From the NCBI RefSeq assembly GCF_032884065.1, contig NC_088866.1:58177866-58241865 (forward strand): a stretch of DNA of 64,000 bases. Reading direction: 5' to 3'. Below the pieces are notes generated by a model. The model searched no databases. It had not been told where the DNA came from and was given only the letters and a program-made list of their open reading frames with translations. Of this stretch, positions 35,501 through 46,788 are shown one piece after another. Source of the stretch: Artemia franciscana. Taxonomy: Eukaryota; Arthropoda; Branchiopoda; Anostraca; Artemiidae. The translations under genes and the position numbers were made by a program. The first letter of the stretch is position 1. Each line of letters begins with the position of its first letter.

Positions 35501-36740
35501 AGTTTCTTTTAAAACATTTTTAAATGTCTTAGCAATGATGAGGGGTGCTAGAGGGTGTCAGAGGGTAAGTCATAATGTGGAAAGGTGGCGTGAACTGACC
35601 TGGCGTATTATTGACGGTTTGCTTGCAAAAACATGAACTAATTGGTTTAATATTTGATTTTTAACCAGAAAGAATTCGGACAATGTCTTAGGGATGATGA
35701 GGGGTGCCAGAGGGGCTGACATAGGGTGATACGGTGGTGTGGATTGACATGGTACATCACGTTGGGGTGGTGGCTTTCAAAATGTGAACCATTAGATTTA
35801 AATCAGAATTTTATTAATACAATTTCTGGAAAGTGTCTTAGAAATGATTAATGGGGCATAGTGTGCCAGAGGGCTAGTCGTGGCAAGGCGGCCTTAATGG
35901 GTATGGCGTGTCATGGAGGGTAGGCTACGAAAACATGAACCAATGAGTCCAAAGCATGGTTTTAAAAAAAGGTCTGGATAATGTCTTAGGAGTGATGAGG
36001 GTGCTAGAGGGGTTCAGAGGGACTCTAATAGTGTGTGATACGGCGGTGTGATTTGGCATGGCTTACCACAGAGGGTTAGCTTATGAAAGGGTGAATAAAT
36101 GAATTTAATGTAGGATTTTTAACATGAATATATAAAGAAATGTCTTGGGAATTAAGAAGGGGTGCTGGAGTTACCAGAAGGACAGTCTTAGTGTTGCACG
36201 GTGGCGAGAATTGAGAAGGTGTATCATGTTTAGGATAGCTTTCAAAAACGTGAACCATTGGATTTAATGCATGATTTTTAACAAGAACATAACTGGAAAT
36301 GTCTTAGGAAAAAAGAAGGTGTTCTAGAGGGAGCCAGATGGCCAGTATTCGTGTGGCACTGTGGCAAAAATTGCGGCGGTATATCACGGTGAGGTTGGCT
36401 TGCCAAACATTAACCATTGGATTTAAATAGAAATTTAATCAAGAACATTTTTGAAAAACAAAATTATTGTGAATGATAATACGCACCATACGGATGCCTT
36501 GGGCTGCCATATATTGCCATGGTGGCCCGAGATGCCGTGGAGTCCAAAATATTGGGTAAAGGCTTGCAAAAACACGAATCAATTGACTTTAAGCATAATT
36601 TTATTTTATTTTTTTGCATTTTTTTATAACATAATTATATCATATTTTTTTTTGTAAAAATGCCTTAGGAATGATATTACGTATCAATGGGATGCCACAG
36701 GCTAGCCACATATTACCATGGTGGTATGAATTGTTTGGAC
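35500..36740 (+). repeat. Satellite of about 155-bp units, eight copies
   Basis: Units start at a GTCTTAGGAATGATGAGG-like block at 35526, 35685, 35835, 35983, 36142, 36301, 36495 and 36661 (spacing 148-194 bp). Each then has GGTGCTAGAGGG, a GGTGGYGTG/TTGACATGG block and AAAACATGAACCAATTGG, then AT-rich DNA. The last two units are the most diverged. Confidence 0.88.
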
Positions 36741-37560
36741 TAACATTTTCTAGAGCTTAAAGTTAAGATGAGAGGTGTTAAAAGAATTTTTTTGACTGAG
36801 GGGGAGTGAAATCTAACGCACAGTCAAAGAAACGAGGTATTTTCATTAAAAGCCTCATAAATATCTCAATGTGGCTTAAAATTATCATTAGTAATAAGTT
36901 TCCCCTCTGGAATTGATTGGTAGGATCCCCGACTTTCTTTTAGTCATGGCCCCATTTGCTTATATTATATCCTTTTTCAGTTTTTTTCACGTTTTTTTTC
37001 TATTTTTGAGTTTGAATTGCTTTTTCTGTGTTTTGTTCTTGTTCAATTTGTACGAATGTGTACAACAGCTCTTCACCAATAAAATAATGCATGGTTTTAG
37101 GTAAAAGGGATTTTTTTAAAAGAAATTTTGATTTGGGAAACGGAGAAAACTTTTTTTTCTCTGATCCTCATGAAAGAATAGTATGTATTTTATCAAAGGG
37201 CCCTCCCCCTTCCGCCACAAGATTTTTTGGTGCCAACCTTCCTTGTTTTTTTTTATTGTTTTTTTTTTTCACTCTCATTTTAGAATAGATTTGTTAATTT
37301 GGTCAGTTATTGGCATCTTTGTCACACTGCCCCCCCCCCGCCAAGATTTTTCTCATTGGTGCCCTTGTCACATTGACCCCCCTCCAAAATTTTGCTTTAT
37401 ATCCGCCTGTGTGTCATCCCTACTTATTTTGTATTTATTATCACAGATTCAAGAAGAAAAATAAATAGATTTGAAATACATAAAAACCAATTTTAACAAG
37501 TAAACCAAATATAAGTAAAGATAAAGACTACACTGGCTTCCCATTATGCAAATCACAAAA
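36741..37560. other. Intron 3 region
   Basis: T-rich DNA with a C run at about 37329-37339. No feature is supported. Confidence 0.35.
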
Positions 37561-37609
37561 GGAACAATAATTGGGGATTATTTTAAGACCATGAAAAAAT
37601 TTCCCAAAA

Positions 37610-37650
37610 GGACCTCGCGGCTCTATATCTTAGAGCCGTCATCAGCAAAG
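37610..37650 (-). ncRNA. Degenerate hammerhead-like motif
   Basis: On the minus strand CTGATGA (37645-37639) is followed by an 8-bp perfect stem (CGGCTCTA / TAGAGCCG, 5-nt loop) and then CGAG, where a hammerhead core would have GAAA. The layout matches the motif at 39187-39216: CTGATGA, one spare pyrimidine, stem II, core. Probably a dead copy of the same kind of element. Confidence 0.3.
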
Positions 37651-38340
37651 CACAGATAAATATAAATAAGACTTAAAATAAAATACATGGTCACTGAAAA
37701 TTAAACCATAACTGAAATTAAGACAGTAACAGCAGCAATATTTAAGGGAAGTTCAATCAGACCTGGTTTTACGGTCTTATAAAAATTCCTGGTTGATTTA
37801 CCTTCTGTTATTTTTAAATAAGAGGATATGTATAATTGTAAATAGTTCTTGTATAGTAGCTCAGTAAAGAATAAAATTAGTTAGATAAAACAACTAATTA
37901 ATCAAAACGAAAGTTTAACTAATAGTTTCTCTCTGTACCGGTATTATGCTTTGATAGTGTAACTATCAATAGTGAAAGCGGAGAGTTGGATTGTTATCCA
38001 AATTTAATGTTTGGTAAATCGACTTTTTCTACCAGAATGGGTTTATCGATAATCAAAATCAGTTATGCATAACAGATGGGAAACTGACCCTAATTTGAAT
38101 GCTTAGGTGATAAACCTTGATTTTCTTACAGCTCTAAAAACGGGTGTTGCAACTTAAAAGGCTTAAATTTATAACCTCCAAACTTCAAAGGGAAGCGAAA
38201 GAAAAAAAAAATGTGATAACTTTTGCTAACTTTGACAACTTGTTTTTACAAGGAGGCATTTTACCTCAGCTATTATGGACGAAAAAAAATAGCTCTTCGC
38301 TAATAAATCATAGGTAAGGCTCTTTCAACTTCAGTCTTTG
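37651..38340. other. Intron 3 region
   Basis: AT-rich, nothing recognised. Confidence 0.35.
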
Positions 38341-38490
38341 AACTGAGCACAACGACTACCTCATAATTTTTGATGTGCTTGGGGAATTGATGGGCGTGGG
38401 AGGGGGATTGGCTGCCCTCCAGTCACTTTGATTTCTAAAAAGGGCACTATAACTTACAATTTCCAGTTGAATGAGCTCCTACCAAAGGTT
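38341..38490. repeat. Diverged relative of family A middle region
   Basis: GGCGTGGGAGGGGGATTGGC, TGCCCTCCAGTCAC, AAAAAGGGCACTA and GAATGAGCTCC occur in the same order as in family A (compare 5110-5215). Confidence 0.5.
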
Positions 38491-38860
38491 TTGCGACAAG
38501 TCAATACAAAGTGCCTTAGTAAAAAAAAAAATACATTATGCCCACACCGCGCCTTACATAGGCAGCGCTATTGTGCTTACATTTGTCATGTAAGTACGCA
38601 GGATAGGGGGCCTTGAGGACTGTTCCCCATGAATTTATAAATTTTCCAAAATGTTTGCATGGTTCTCATTCAAATTATCACACACTTTTTTGCTCCCCTG
38701 TAAAAGAAAATTCTGCATACGTGCCTGACTTCTGTAACATATATGTGTAAATCAATTGCATTATTGCCAGCTTACAGATGACGTTACTAATACCATCTTG
38801 GGAAATATGCCATATCAGCAAACCTTTCTAATGTCATAACATTCATAGCTTACTGATTAC

Positions 38861-39001
38861 CTTAGGAATTTTTCCCAATCCAAGCTCAATTGTGTGCTGA
38901 TCGTTGATGTTAGTAGAGGCTGAACATGGTGAATTAAACCTGTCAGGGCATGCACAAAGAGGTTGTGAGTAATTTAGTCGGGAATATACAGCGTTGCAAA
39001 C
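38861..39001 (-). CDS. Exon 3 of the split gene for a secreted cysteine-rich protein
   Basis: The acceptor is TTCTTATTTTAG ending at 39002; the donor is CCTAAG/GTAATC after 38861. Exactly 47 codons, phase 0 at both ends. It reads VCNAVYSRLNYSQPLCACPD, then RFNSPCSASTNINDQHTIEL and GLGKIPK. Five cysteines, near residues 103, 117, 119, 127 plus the 97 of exon 2 just upstream, give a C-x5-C-x13-C-x-C-x7-C series. NYS is a possible N-glycosylation site. From memory this block resembles a conserved family of secreted, disulphide-rich arthropod proteins. I cannot give a name with confidence. Confidence 0.86.
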
Positions 39002-39114
39002 CTAAAATAAGAAATTAAGAGTTTATCCTAATGTTATTAGATTGGGCGCATTTTAGGCATTTGGAATTTCTTATTTTTTTTTTTTAGGTGACTGTAAATT
39101 AAATTTTTTGAACT

Positions 39115-39380
39115 AAAGTAAAACAGTTCAAAATAGGGATGAAACCTTTTTATTGACAGTGATCAGATACAAAATTTAACTGGATATTTCGAACACATAT
39201 AAGTGTTCATCATCAGCAGTAAAACTAAAAGACAAGGATTATTTTGTTTGGTTTTATTCTTGTCTTTTAGTTTTACTGCTGATGATGAACACTTATATGG
39301 GTTCAAAATATCCAGTTAAATTTTATATCTGTTCGCTGTCAATAAAAAGGTTTCATCCCTATTTTGAACTGTTTTACTTT
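39115..39380. mobile_element. Foldback element with 122-bp arms carrying hammerhead-like cores
   Basis: Arms at 39115-39236 and 39259-39380 are near-perfect inverse complements around a 22-bp spacer. Each arm contains, in the sense leaving the spacer, TTTTACTGCTGATGATGAAC, a GTTC-closed stem, TATCCAGTTAAATTT and GGTTTCATCCCTATTTTGAA. The arms match in length and sequence, so the inversion is recent or maintained. No ORF. It may be two head-to-head ends of a Penelope-like element, or a MITE. Confidence 0.8.
39187..39216 (-). ncRNA. Hammerhead-ribozyme-like core (intact motif)
   Basis: Minus strand: CTGATGA (39216-39210), one extra T, a 6-bp perfect stem GAACAC/GTGTTC with loop TTATAT, then GAAA (39190-39187). 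CUGAUGA, stem II and GAAA form the conserved catalytic core of hammerhead ribozymes. These are known from Penelope-like retroelements. The extra base in stem II is unusual, and I did not find a convincing stem III with a cleavable UH site. The mirrored plus-strand copy (39279-39308) has AAAA in place of GAAA and a stem mismatch. Self-cleavage is unproven. Confidence 0.4.
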
Positions 39381-41267
39381 CGTCATGGAAAGGCAGTGTG
39401 GTCTTCGAAGTTATCCTTTTTTGAACTAGTTTTTTTTTTTGTCGAAGCAAATTTTTTTCGAAGAATTGTAATTTTGGTAGATTGTTGCTCTGAAAATAGT
39501 CATAGTTCCTCCATTCCCGAAACACAAATTTCCCCTTACCTTAAAAAGTTCCATTAACATCTCCCACCACAGAAAATAATTGAAGTTTCAACTATATTGG
39601 AAAACAAGGTATATTTACCGAACTACGTTTAGAATTCATTACCTTTTAGTGGAACCTACCGACTAAACGTGTAATATTACATGAAATAGAAAAGTGTAAA
39701 ATATATAAAAATTATAATAAATTTATATGCAATAGTTTTTCTGCGAGTGAACAAAAAATTGCTAGCTAACATCGTTATATAATTTATCTAGCAACTTAAA
39801 TCATTGTTGGAGTGTTTGAAACTAAGAGTGTAAGTGAAAGGAACGAAGTATCATGGATATCAAAATACATATATGAAGAAATGATAAAAAAGAGGAGAAA
39901 AAGTGGTTTGTTTAGGATAGCCATTTTTTAAATTTCCTTGGAGGATATCTCCTGAGAAGGCATAAAAAATTTGTATAAAAATTTGTGTAAAAAATTTGTA
40001 TAAAAAGTATCCAAACTATCTATGTATCCAAACCTTTTTTTTTTAATCCAAAATGTAGTTGACATTTCATTAGTGTTTAATAAACTGTAAGTGGTAAAGG
40101 CTATTTATTAGTCTATTGACTAATTAGAAACTAATAAATATTAAAAACTAGTTAAAAACTTACTAAAAAAATATTAAAATTATTAATGAATTGAAACCAT
40201 TTTATTACTCGCAAAACAAAATCTGAGAGGGTAACTATACTTCCCCTGCTACCTCCAATTAACTCTGTGGTTATTTATAAAACTAATATGTTATTAAATG
40301 AAAGCAAAATTCCGGCCTGGTAAAAAAAAAACGGAAAGCAGGCCTTATAGAATTTATTTTTGAATTGGAGAAAGGCCAAATACTTTGCTACTTCTTCGTT
40401 CTTTCCTAAGTCATTTGATATTTTACCCCAACCCCTTGAACTCACTTCAAAATACTAATTCCAAACAAAAGTCTACCAGGTTGAAATCATAACAGATTTT
40501 CATTTCATTTCAACTAGTATACAGCAGTGAAACATCCCAATCGGGGTTTGTAACTTTTCGATATATTATGGTAGCCACAAGATTTTCTTCTAAATTGAGA
40601 ATCCATGTGCACTAAACAAGTGTAAATAACCACCTTTTTCGAAAACGCGTTGGAACGATTAACCCCATTTACGGTTCAATATTATTGGACGTAGTTGTGG
40701 TTTGTGGTTTTAACTGAGAGTATTTTAATTACTCAAATTTTGCATTGTTTTTAGCTCAATCAACATTTTTATTACCAAATTACAAATGACTAACATCATT
40801 TTTATACACTCCTAATAAAGGTGTTAATGCCAGATTTGCCTCTGACTCAATCGTACTATCTGTCTTGGCTTTTCTACAATTAGCCACGGCTTGATGCCCA
40901 CAACTATTCGATTTTAATTCAGTCCATATGCATTCAGTCCATATTAAATCAGTCCATATGGACTCTTGAAAATAGTCGATAGTAGACAAGATCAGTGCTC
41001 TTGGTTCAAGCATATTAGCCTACATGATTTCTAAAACTTGAAAAGCTTTTAATACAGTTTTAATTCAAAGGTATTTGAAAAAATTATTTTTTTGCAAAGA
41101 AAAGGTTTCTTTATTTGGTTTCATTAATTGGCTTTAAGTACCGTAAGAAACATAATCTACAACTAATAGGCTAATATTATCCATCAATCCTTATCAAAAT
41201 TGCACTCAAGCATCCTTTAATCGACTTATCTGGCTGACTCTAGCATTCCCAGATGTAATATGTAAGA
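39381..41267. other. Intron 2 region, AT-rich
   Basis: Nothing is supported except a three-unit 15-bp direct repeat (TCAGTCCATATGCAT/ATTAAA type) at about 40917-40965. On the minus strand this reads as repeated IWTE residues in an open frame (40780-41013) with no recognised domain. Confidence 0.35.
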
Positions 41268-42967
41268 AATCAAACAGTTCGTGGTAAGGAACTGTAGTAA
41301 GGAGCGACCCGGCTCAATAGCAACCAAAGCTCTAAAAAATGAATTTTGATATCAATAGCTACATCAAAAGAATCGCATTTTAATGCTGATTTTAAATATG
41401 TAATTTTAATCAAGTTTAGTCATGCCCATCAAAAGTTACGAGCCTGAGAAAATAGGGGAAAACGACCCCTAAAAGTCATAGAATCTTAACGAAAATCACA
41501 CCATCAGATTAAGCGTATCAGAGAACCCAATTCTAGAAGTTTCAAGGTCCTATCTTCACAAATATGGAATTTTTGCCAGAAGGCAGATCACGGATGTGTG
41601 TTTATTTGTTTGTTTGTTTGTTTGTTTTTTGTTTAGTTTTTTTCCAGGGGTTATCGCATCGACCGAGTGGTCCTATAATCTTGCAAGAGGGCTCATTTTA
41701 ACGGAAATGAAAAGTTCTAGTGCCTTTTTTAAGTGACAAAAAAATTGGAGGGCACCTAAGCCCCCTCCCACGCTAATTATTTTCCAAAAGTCACCAGATC
41801 AAAATTCTGAGATAGCCATTTTATTCAGCGTAGTCAAAAAACCTTATAACTATGTCTTTGGGGACGAGTTACTCCCCCACAGTCCCCGTGGGAGGGGCCA
41901 CAAGTTACAAACTTTGACCAGTGCTTACATATAGTAATGGTTATTTGGAAGTGTACAGACGTTTTCAGGGGGATTTTTAGATTGCGGGGGAAGAGTTGAG
42001 AAGAGGGATATGTTGGGGAAACTTTCCTTGGAGGAATTTTTCATGGGGGAAGAAAATTTACATGAAGGGAGCACAGGATTATCTAGCATTATTTAAAAAA
42101 AATACAACGAAAAAATAAATATGAAAAAGTTTTTTAACTGAAAATAAGGAGAAGCATTAAAATTTAAAACGAACAGAAATTATTACGCATATGATGGGCT
42201 CACCTCCTCCTAATACCACGCTACTTTTAAATCTAAAGTATTTTTAGTAATTTCAACTGTTTATTCTACGGCTTTTGTGATTCAGGGGTCATTCTTAAGA
42301 AATTGGAACAAAATTTAAGCTTTAATGTAAAGAGCGAGGTTCTGACGAGGGGGTGAACCCCTTTGTATACGTAACAAAAACATGAGAATACAGAAGTTCG
42401 CTACGTAAGCTAATTTGTAAGTTACGTATATCTTTTACTAATAAAAACATTCGTAAAAATATTAAAAGTTCTAGTTGCCTTTTTAAGCAACCAAAAATCG
42501 GAGGGCAGCTAGGCCTCCTTCCCCGCTCCTTTTTTTCTCAAAATCAATCGATTAAAAACTATGTTAGAGCTATTTAGAAAAAATAAATAAATATGCAAAT
42601 TACGTTTTAATTATTCATCTGCGGAGAGCCAAAATCAAAACATGGATTGATTCAAAAACGTTCAGAAATAAAATTAAAAAAAACACTTTTTTTAACGGAA
42701 AGTAAGGAGCGACATTAAAACTTAAAACGAACAGAAATTACTTCGTATATGAAAGGAGATACTTCCTCATCAACGCCCCGCTCTTTACGCTAAAGTTTTT
42801 TACTGTTTTAAAAAGTAGAGCTGAGAGAAAGCGTCAAACTTTAGCGTAAAGAGCGGGGCGTTGATGAGGAAGCATCTTCTTTCATATACGAAGTAATTTC
42901 TAATCGTTTTAAGTTTTAATGTCGCTCCTTAATTTCCGTTAAAAAAAACTTGTTTTTTTTATTTAAT
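41268..42967 (-). repeat. Family A repeat, full-length inverted copy
   Basis: It starts ATCAAACAGTTCGTGGTAAG and ends with the outer hairpin at about 42670-42967, whose arms share the copy-specific CTTCCTCATCAACGCCCCGC and complement. A (TTTG)n stretch at 41608-41625 replaces the A-rich spot of other copies. Confidence 0.88.
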
Positions 42968-43929
42968 AAAAACAAAGACTTATCTGGTCACGTATTAGCT
43001 AAAACAATTAGGTGAATGCTCAACTAATGTATAATGAGGAACGTACATCAAATTTAGGAAAATTGAATTTGCATGTAATTTCAATCTGCGATAAATTGAG
43101 AAAGGGTAGTTTTTAGGTATAAAGGGTTGTAGGGGTTGTATGACCAACCTTTTTTTGCTCCAAGTGCCGTTTTCTTTTTTTAAAGATTTATTGAGTCTTC
43201 TTGACCTTTTATATATTTTACCGAGTACTCTATCCTCAGTGACTTTATTTGAGTCTCATTCGAGACCATTTAACCGTTTTGTGGGACTTCTGGTTCTCAA
43301 ATAGGTCTTAAGTCTCAATGGCATTCTTGGGTTTTGTTGTTGCTTTTTCCACAATTAGTGGCCACAGAATGGTCTCACCATGGAGGATGATCTAAGTTTC
43401 AAAGTCGTCAAATTCCATTAGCTGGGTAAATCAAGAAGCGATTTGATTCTTACTTTCTTCTATGCATGTTGGTCGCGAAAAGGATGGGCCTTATATAATA
43501 ACATTGACAACATATTGACTTAAGTTATAAACACAATTAAAGCGATCAGTGCGTTGAGCAAAACGAGTTATAAAGATTAAGTTATATAAAGCCCAATCCG
43601 TTTTGTGTCCCACAATTTTTGTTATACGAGTGTGCAAAACCATATACAAGATTTTTGATTGGGGGAGGGGGTTCCTTCATAAAACAACTCAAAAGTATAT
43701 AAAAGTAGTTTTTCGAGTCAGACGAAACTTTAGGGGCAGGGTCCTCAAACCCCTTAGCCCTCTTGGATACGGCATCGTGTATATATTTATATATCTTGCG
43801 TGGGGTGAGAAGTCATAATTTTGTTTTATGCTTTTCTTTATTTCCTTCTTGTTTCTACTCTAAAGCATTATTTTTACTTTTTAAGGGATAAATAAGTGAA
43901 TGAGAAAATGTAAGAAACATTCCACAAAC
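42968..43929. other. Intron 2 region
   Basis: No gene or repeat recognised. The plus frame at 43603-43818 has no support. Confidence 0.35.
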
Positions 43930-44070
43930 CTGTTGTGCAGCACACTCTGGTAATAAGTAAATATGTTGATTATGCGGGAAGAAATGATATTTAGTAGGTT
44001 TTGGATCGACATCCGTATCGGAATCTCTATCTTCAAAAGCTGTTGAATCTTCGAGTTCAATTTCATTATC
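43930..44070 (-). CDS. Exon 2 of the split gene for a secreted cysteine-rich protein
   Basis: The acceptor is TATCATTTTTTAG ending at 44071; the donor is CAACAG/GTTTGT after 43930. Exactly 47 codons, phase 0 at both ends. The first half is acidic (DNEIELEDSTAFEDRDSD), likely a flexible pro-region or linker. It is followed by KYHFFPHNQHIYLLPECAAQ. The first conserved cysteine (about residue 97) opens the Cys-rich domain continued in exon 3. The other two frames contain stops, so the coding frame is clear. Confidence 0.84.
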
Positions 44071-44681
44071 CTAAAAAATGATACTTGTCTGTTAATTGAA
44101 ACACACCCAAGAAGTGAAGTTAGGTTAATCCTAATGAAATATACCAAAGATGGTGATAATATCAAACGATCGATCAAAGGATCGATTGGATGTCCTAAAC
44201 AAAAGAACGGTAAGGACTATGTGCTTATACGTTGGTTGATCATGTGTATGGGTAGCAGAACCGATTTGCGACTCCAGCCATCAATATTATTGACGGCCTA
44301 GTATTGACTCAACGACCAAATATACTTCTATAGGTAATAAATAACCAACATTTAAACGTAGCGTATAATTTCCTTGTATTCAGTCCAGATCTTACCCTAG
44401 TTCAGTGTGAATTTAAGCTCATTGTTGACCCCTCCCCCATTCTTACTTTTTTTTTACATTTTATAATTTGGCTAATTTATTTGAATTTTTTATTCAATTT
44501 TGAACAGTTTTGTTGTTTAGTTGAAAGGTGGCTTGTCTAACAGATTTAAATGAGCCAAATTTATTTATACTCTATTGATTTCAGTGATACGCTTGACATA
44601 GATAGAAATTAAGAGAATGAACCACAAATTGAAAGTAGTTTTGTGGTCTCACTTAACAAAAGAATTGGTTTTAAGAAGTAA
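44071..44681. other. Intron 1 region
   Basis: Nothing recognised apart from an AT-rich stretch and a pyrimidine tract serving exon 2. Confidence 0.35.
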
Positions 44682-46421
44682 ATTAAATAAATAAAAAACT
44701 AATTTTTTTAGCTGAAAGTAAGGAGCGACATTAACACTTAAAACGAACAGAAATTACTCCGTATATGAAATGGATTGTCCCCTCCGCAATCCCTCGCTCT
44801 TTAGGCTAAAGTTTGACTCTTTGCCACATTTCTACTTTTTAAAACAATTAAAAGCTTTAGCGTAAAGAGCGAGGGATTGCGGAGGGGACAACCCATTTCA
44901 TATACGGAGTAATTTCTGTTCGTTTTAAGTCGCTCCTTACTTTCAGCTAAAAAAATTAGTTTTTTTTTATTTAATTTCTGAACGTTTTTAATTAATGCAT
45001 GTTTGGTTTTGGCTCTCCGCACATAAATTATTAAAATGAAATTTGTATATTAATTCTTTTTTTGGCTAAATGGCTTTCTCTTAGTTTTGATCAGACGATT
45101 TTGAGAAATAAGGGGTGGAGAAGGAGATCTAATTGCCCTCCAATTTTTCGGTTACTTAAAAAGGCAACTAGAACTTTTAATTTTTAACGAACGTTTTTAT
45201 TAGTAAAAAATATACGTAACTTAAGAATTAACTTACATAACAAACTTTCATAATCTTATATTTTTATTATGTATACGAGGGGGTTTGTACCCTCGTTAAT
45301 ACCTCACTCTTTACACTAAATCGTAAGTTTTGTCCCAATTCTTTAAGAATGACCCCTGAATCAGAAAGGCCGTAGAATAAATAGTTGAAATTACTAAAAA
45401 TACTTTAGCATAAAGAGCGAGGTATTTATCTCCTCCTAAATACCTCGCTCTTTATGCTAAAGTATTCTTAGAACCTCTCATATGCGTAATAATCTCTGTT
45501 CGTTTTAAGTTTCAATGCTACTCCTTCCTTTCATTTGAAAAAACGTTTTCATGTTTATTTTTCATTGTTTTCTTATAGTAATGCTAGAAAATCCTGCGCC
45601 ATTTTCATTGAATTTTTCTTCCCCCATGACAGATTCCTCCAAGGAAAGATCCTCCATCATAGCCTCCTCCCCTCAGCCCCACCCCCAAACAAAATAAAAT
45701 CACCCTGAAAACGTCTGTACACTTCCCAATAACCATTACTATATGTAAACACTGGTCAAAGTTTGTAACTTGCAGCCCCTCCCCCAGGGATTGTGGGGGA
45801 GTAAGTCATCCCCAAAAACATAGTTATTAAGGTTTTTGACTATGCTGAACAAAATGGCTATCTCAAAATTTTGATCCGTTGACTTTGGGAAAAAAATTAG
45901 CGTTGGAGGGGGCCTAGATGACCTCCAATTTTTTTGGTCACTTAAGAAGGGCACTAGAGCTTTTCATTTCCGTTAGAATGAGCCCTCTTGCGACATTCTA
46001 GGACCACTTGGTCGATACGATGATCCCTGGGAAAAAAACAAAAAAAAAACAACAAATAAACACGCACCCGTGATTTTGTCTTCTGGCAAAAAATACAAAA
46101 TTCCACATTTTTGTAGATAGGAGCTTGAAACTTCTACAGTAGGGTTCTCTGATACTCTGAATCTGATGGTGTCATTTTCGTTAAGATTCTACGACTTTAA
46201 GGGGGTGTTTCCCCCTATTTTCTTAAATAATGCAAATTTTCTCTGGCTCGTAACTTTTGATGGGTAAAGCTAAACTTGATGAAACTTATATATTTAAAAT
46301 CAGCATTAAAATTCAATTCTTTTGATGTAGCTATTGATATCAAAATTCAATTTTTTAGAGTTTTAGTTACTATTGAGCCGGGTCGCTCCTTACTACAGTT
46401 CGTTATCACGAACTGTTTGAT
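44682..46421 (+). repeat. Family A repeat, full-length copy
   Basis: Outer hairpin at 44682-44985; arms share CCCTCCGCAATCCCTCGCTC and its complement, different from the other copies. Inner hairpin at about 45270-45470 with TTAGCATAAAGAGCGAGGTA and its complement close together. The 3' end is CGTTATCACGAACTGTTTGA. No coding sequence is conserved. Confidence 0.88.
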
Positions 46422-46751
46422 AATTAACTGTTTGAAATTAACAAAGTTCTTAATTAGGGATGCAGGACTGGCAACTTGGTGAGGTGTTTTAAGGATTATT
46501 CCTATCACACAGAACAACAGTGGTTCTGTGCCAATGTTTTTGAAGATGATTTTCAAAGGCAATAGTAGGACAATTTCATGCCCTGAATTCCAATGTGTAA
46601 TTAGTTTTTAATTAGGTTAACAATCATTAAGCTAACAATAAAAAATAATATTTTCTTTTTGTTAGCTTTTGCACAAAAGCCACAAAGGCAAAATTTTAAT
46701 CATTACTCAGTTGGACATAATACAATCTTCATAATAATTGGCGCTTTGTTT

Positions 46752-46788
<37 letters not shown>

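Noticed and set aside
32761-36740. CRISPR-like array
   Set aside because: Units are contiguous and diverged without unique spacers; these are eukaryotic satellites.
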